Source: JALWZX01 sp964506905
GTDB taxonomy: Bacteria > Patescibacteriota > WWE3 > 2-01-FULL-39-13
DNA: 11,932 bases
Assembly: GCA_964506905.1 (NCBI GenBank)
Contig: CAZDNW010000028.1
Span: forward strand, 1-11,932
Direction of reading: 5' to 3'
The translations under genes were made by a program, and so were the position numbers. Shown piece by piece: positions 10,080-11,932 of this stretch (position 1 is the first letter of the stretch; every line of letters begins with the position of its first letter). The notes beneath the pieces were generated by a model that saw nothing but the letters and a program-made list of their open reading frames with translations, made no database searches and was not told the origin of the DNA.

Positions 10080-10338
10080 GTATGCAGGGTTCTTATTGTT
10101 GGATTTAATGGTGGATATTGATAGAGTTAAGTTAGAAAAGAGTTTTAGCGACACTACAATTAGAAATTTAGAAAAGATAAAGATGTTGTTGGAACTTTTG
10201 TCGAAGTATGTTAGTTTTGTTGTATATCTTGAAGATGGTGACATTGATGAGAAAGAGTTCAATGAGAAAATTGTGTTGATGACGAAACGATATGTTCCAA
10301 AATTTGGGAGAGCTAATGTCAAGAAGGATAAGCGTTAA
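10072..10338 (+). CDS. Hypothetical helical protein, 88 aa
   Basis: Not recognised. 88 residues, probably helical throughout, with long amphipathic segments (DIDRVKLEKSFSDTTIRNLE and KIKMLLELLSKYVSFVVYLE), an acidic turn (EDGDIDEKEF) and a basic tail (NVKKDKR). It overlaps the upstream gene by 8 bases and the downstream HTH gene by 23, indicating coupled translation. It has no cysteines or membrane span. It may be a partner of the following HTH protein, purely from linkage. Confidence 0.75.
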   Translation: MNKYAGFLLLDLMVDIDRVKLEKSFSDTTIRNLEKIKMLLELLSKYVSFVVYLEDGDIDEKEFNEKIVLMTKRYVPKFGRANVKKDKR

Positions 10339-10633
10339 TAAGGCAAAAGAGATTGTTTATTTAAGTAGTGAGGGTTTACAAAACAAAGAGATAAGTAAAA
10401 AGGTTTTTGTTAGCGAATCTACAGTGAGTAGGGTGTTAAGGCAAAAGGAGACTTATTTATCTGGAGACAATGAGAACTGGTATGATGATAAAATTATTGG
10501 AAAGCGTTGTTACGATTGTGGTATTATATTTACTAATTCATCAGACAGAATAGTTGTTTGCAGGTCTTGTTCTGATAGAAGAAAGTATTTGGGTTTACCG
10601 CCGATTCCGGTGAGTAAATATAATGAGATTTAG
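10316..10633 (+). CDS. HTH plus zinc-ribbon regulator, 105 aa
   Basis: 105 residues. Residues about 8-45 (AKEIVYLSSEGLQNKEISKK, then SESTVSRVLRQ) form a helix-turn-helix of the kind found in small sigma-like or recombinase-type regulators. Residues about 66-90 carry C-x2-C-x13-C-x2-C (CYDC ... CRSC), a zinc ribbon, followed by a basic Arg/Lys stretch. ATG 10316 is chosen over ATG 10292 because GGGAG lies 6 bases before it. A DNA-binding HTH combined with a zinc ribbon suggests a transcription regulator of the phage programme, or a small terminase- or recombinase-like adaptor. The targets are unknown. Confidence 0.8.
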   Translation: MSRRISVNKAKEIVYLSSEGLQNKEISKKVFVSESTVSRVLRQKETYLSGDNENWYDDKIIGKRCYDCGIIFTNSSDRIVVCRSCSDRRKYLGLPPIPVSKYNEI

Positions 10634-10722
10634 GTGTGTAATATGAAAAGATTGGACGATGCGGAATATGTAGGGCGTTGACTTTGCAAGAGATAATACA
10701 AGATATTTGAACCGGGTGTAAG

Positions 10723-10742
10723 AACCATAATTCTTTGTGGTT
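10723..10742 (+). other. Short stem-loop in a gene-poor gap
   Basis: AACCATAA, loop TTCT, TTGTGGTT form an 8-bp stem with one G-U pair. The 140-base gap 10634-10773 holds only this and a 12-codon ATG reading frame (10643-10681, MKRLDDAEYVGR) ending in TGA, possibly the remnant of a gene. No T run follows the hairpin, so it is not a clear terminator; it could be an mRNA processing or regulatory element before the gene at 10774. Confidence 0.35.
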
Positions 10743-10773
10743 GGTAGTGTATTAAAATAAAGGGGAATTACAA

Positions 10774-11073
10774 ATGTCAGGTAAAATTAAAAGAATGAAT
10801 ATTAAAGAATTTCGTGAAAAAGGTTATTTACAAGAAGTTAATCGTCGGTTTTTTCATCCATTAGGATTAGCTCTTGAAGTAATTATCGACAAAAATGGGA
10901 ATGAAAAACTTGGTGGTATATGGGATTATCGTAACGATCCAGAGGGTATTATTTTTGGTGATATAAAGCCTGAATTTAAAATAAAAGCTGAAAATATTGA
11001 AAAAGAATTTGAGGCAAAAAGAAAATATAGGGAAAAATCACTCGGTTTTTTTATACAGCCAATTAATATATAA
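10774..11073 (+). CDS. Conserved small phage protein of unknown function, 99 aa
   Basis: The pattern FREKGYLQEVNRRFFHPLGL, then ALEVIIDKNG, LGGIWDYRNDPEGI and, at the C-terminus, LGFFIQPI is one I recall from many small uncharacterised tailed-phage proteins. It is an alpha/beta protein of usual family length with a central charged helix (IEKEFEAKRKYREKS). ATG follows AAAGGGG at about 9 bases. It has no signal peptide or membrane helix. Family members are typically encoded among early or accessory phage genes; no biochemical role is established to my knowledge. Confidence 0.85.
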   Translation: MSGKIKRMNIKEFREKGYLQEVNRRFFHPLGLALEVIIDKNGNEKLGGIWDYRNDPEGIIFGDIKPEFKIKAENIEKEFEAKRKYREKSLGFFIQPINI

Positions 11074-11088
11074 ATGGTGGTAAATAAT

Positions 11089-11295
11089 ATGATTGATATT
11101 AATAATATAAAAGATCTAAAAAAACAAATTACCATAACAACAATTATTAATATTATATTTGTTATTATTGTTTCTTTTGTAACAAACAATAAAATAATAT
11201 ATTCTATTATTCCTGTTATTATTGGACAATATATAGATTGGATACGCCATATTAATAAAATTGAAAAAATATATTTCATAAATAAAGAAAAATAA
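11089..11295 (+). CDS. Small two-helix membrane protein, 68 aa
   Basis: ATG at 11089 is chosen because GGTGG (11076-11080) precedes it by 8 bases; an in-frame ATG at 11074 touches the upstream stop and has no ribosome-binding site. After a short hydrophilic N-terminus, TTIINIIFVIIVSFVT forms one membrane helix and IIYSIIPVIIGQYIDW a second, with a Lys-rich cytoplasmic tail. Codons are extremely AT-rich (ATT, ATA, AAT), more than in its neighbours. The function is unknown; the size fits holin-like or superinfection-exclusion proteins, without specific support. Confidence 0.68.
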   Translation: MIDINNIKDLKKQITITTIINIIFVIIVSFVTNNKIIYSIIPVIIGQYIDWIRHINKIEKIYFINKEK

Positions 11296-11373
11296 TTAAA
11301 ATATATTAAAATGGGTGTTTTTTTGTGTATTACTATATTGAATACATTGGTTGTAAAAGAATAGGATTGGTTT

Positions 11374-11556
11374 ATGTTGCATAATATTGGTGTGTTATAT
11401 TTTAAATTTGGCTATATTATTGTTAGTATTATTACATTGGTACTTGGTTTTATAATTTCTTCTGACAAAAACAGATATAAGATTAAATTGTTTATTGGTG
11501 TGGTTGTTATTTTGTTGTTTGGTTTGTTAATGTATTATTTTAAATATTTTTGTTAG
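11374..11556 (+). CDS. Small two-helix membrane protein, 60 aa
   Basis: 60 residues, almost all in two membrane helices (GYIIVSIITLVLGFIIS and LFIGVVVILLFGLLMYYF) joined by a short basic loop (SSDKNRYKIK) that would face the cytoplasm. ATG has AGGA about 8 bases upstream. It follows a 78-base gap holding only AT-rich DNA. It is the second consecutive tiny two-span membrane protein gene. The pair could act together in the envelope, for example as holin/antiholin-like proteins, but no lysin is visible nearby. Confidence 0.7.
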   Translation: MLHNIGVLYFKFGYIIVSIITLVLGFIISSDKNRYKIKLFIGVVVILLFGLLMYYFKYFC

Positions 11557-11564
11557 GAGCAACA

Positions 11565-11882
11565 ATGGAAAGAGACCATAGGTTTGATGCAATTTTTTAT
11601 GAGCTATGTTCATATTTTGATTTTGATAAAGTTTATAAAACAATGAAGGGGCTTGGGTGGACTTGGTTTGATAGCGATGATATACCTACAGAAGATATGA
11701 TGAGAGATCAGGTAAGGCGTTTGTTAAAATGTGTGTATGATAAAATTGTTGGTGATGATGATAGATATTCTTGTTCGTCTGGTGGGTTTGAAATTAAAAA
11801 ATATAGAGATGCTAATAATGATGTTATTTATGAGCTTCAGTTTATAGTTGAGTCAAGTACAATAGTAAGGGAGGATGAATAA
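11565..11882 (+). CDS. Conserved small phage protein of unknown function, 105 aa
   Basis: ATG 11565 is preceded by AGGAG at 6 bases and preferred over an in-frame TTG at 11550. The pattern FDFDKVYKTMKGLGWTWFDS, then IPTEDMMRDQVRRLL, then SCSSGGFEIKKY and LQFIVES resembles a family of small uncharacterised phage proteins I recall (F-x-K-V-x-x-x-M near the start, a W-x-W, a central P-T-x-E helix, S-G-G-F before C-terminal strands). It is soluble and alpha/beta. The stop overlaps the next start by one base (TAATG), so the operon continues. Confidence 0.82.
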   Translation: MERDHRFDAIFYELCSYFDFDKVYKTMKGLGWTWFDSDDIPTEDMMRDQVRRLLKCVYDKIVGDDDRYSCSSGGFEIKKYRDANNDVIYELQFIVESSTIVREDE

Positions 11883-11932
11883 TGTTAACCACGTCAAACA
11901 GTTGGAGTTTTGATACTTTAACTCAATCTAAT
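11882..11932 (+). CDS. Start of a further gene, cut off by the window
   Basis: An ATG at 11882 overlaps the preceding stop in TAATG and the frame stays open for all 17 codons to the window edge. GGGAGG at about 11869 supplies a ribosome-binding site. The start is Ser/Thr/Asn-rich (MLTTSNSWSFDTLTQSN) and too short to identify. Confidence 0.6.
   Translation, partial: MLTTSNSWSFDTLTQSN

Noticed and set aside
10643..10681. Twelve-codon peptide gene or frameshifted small gene
   Set aside because: Too short, and even joining the next frame gives only about 23 residues; no conservation can be judged.

Overview
The window looks like a replication-origin and early-gene region of a large AT-rich mobile element. 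A tailed phage or phage-plasmid is more likely than a host chromosome. The rightward genes are short and tightly packed, often sharing or overlapping start and stop codons. Several belong to families common in phages: an RlaP-type nucleotidyltransferase, a stand-alone T4-Pnkp-like 3'-phosphatase, an HslV-like N-terminal-nucleophile hydrolase and two small conserved phage proteins. No terminase, capsid, tail, integrase or ParA/ParB gene lies in the window, so phage versus plasmid cannot be settled here. The host is bacterial, with Shine-Dalgarno motifs such as AGGAG and promoters of a TTGCTT-N17-TAnATT type. The three tRNA genes do not encode CCA. I cannot name the host.

Layout. Positions 81-813 hold one leftward gene of unknown function that is visibly richer in G+C than the rest, with a strong terminator. 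Upstream of it are four TTTTAGATACA-type operator boxes and, to about 1171, a leftward promoter followed by a structured, G+C-richer stretch that may be a leader or small RNA. Positions 1290-2200 are a non-coding, very AT-rich block. It holds 11 rightward copies and at least one inverted copy of an approximately 26-bp iteron (core TTATTGTTTTTATT), a 29-bp inverted repeat, a 10-bp tandem repeat and two identical 15-nt elements near its ends. Just to the right, at 2272-2287, is a perfect parS centromere palindrome. Three tRNA genes (Pro-UGG, Arg-UCU, Asn-GUU) follow at 2781-3047 behind a clear promoter.

A 654-residue protein starts at 3282. It has two winged-helix-like HTH segments, a long basic disordered linker and a small C-terminal module, and is the best candidate for the replication initiator that reads the iterons. 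Its C-terminal module reappears as a free 63-residue protein encoded immediately downstream (5470-5661). From 5470 to the right end, all genes run rightward in operons. These start from at least three near-identical promoters (5403, 6778, 9762).

Working model (inference): the initiator binds the iterons and opens the AT-rich block. Its C-terminal module recruits a replication partner, and the free paralogue modulates that. parS gives the element a segregation or nucleoid-anchoring site, using either its own ParB outside the window or the host's. The tRNAs supply AGA, CCA and AAY codons, and the nucleotidyltransferase and phosphatase may handle RNA or DNA ends. Most of the remaining small proteins have no recognisable function.
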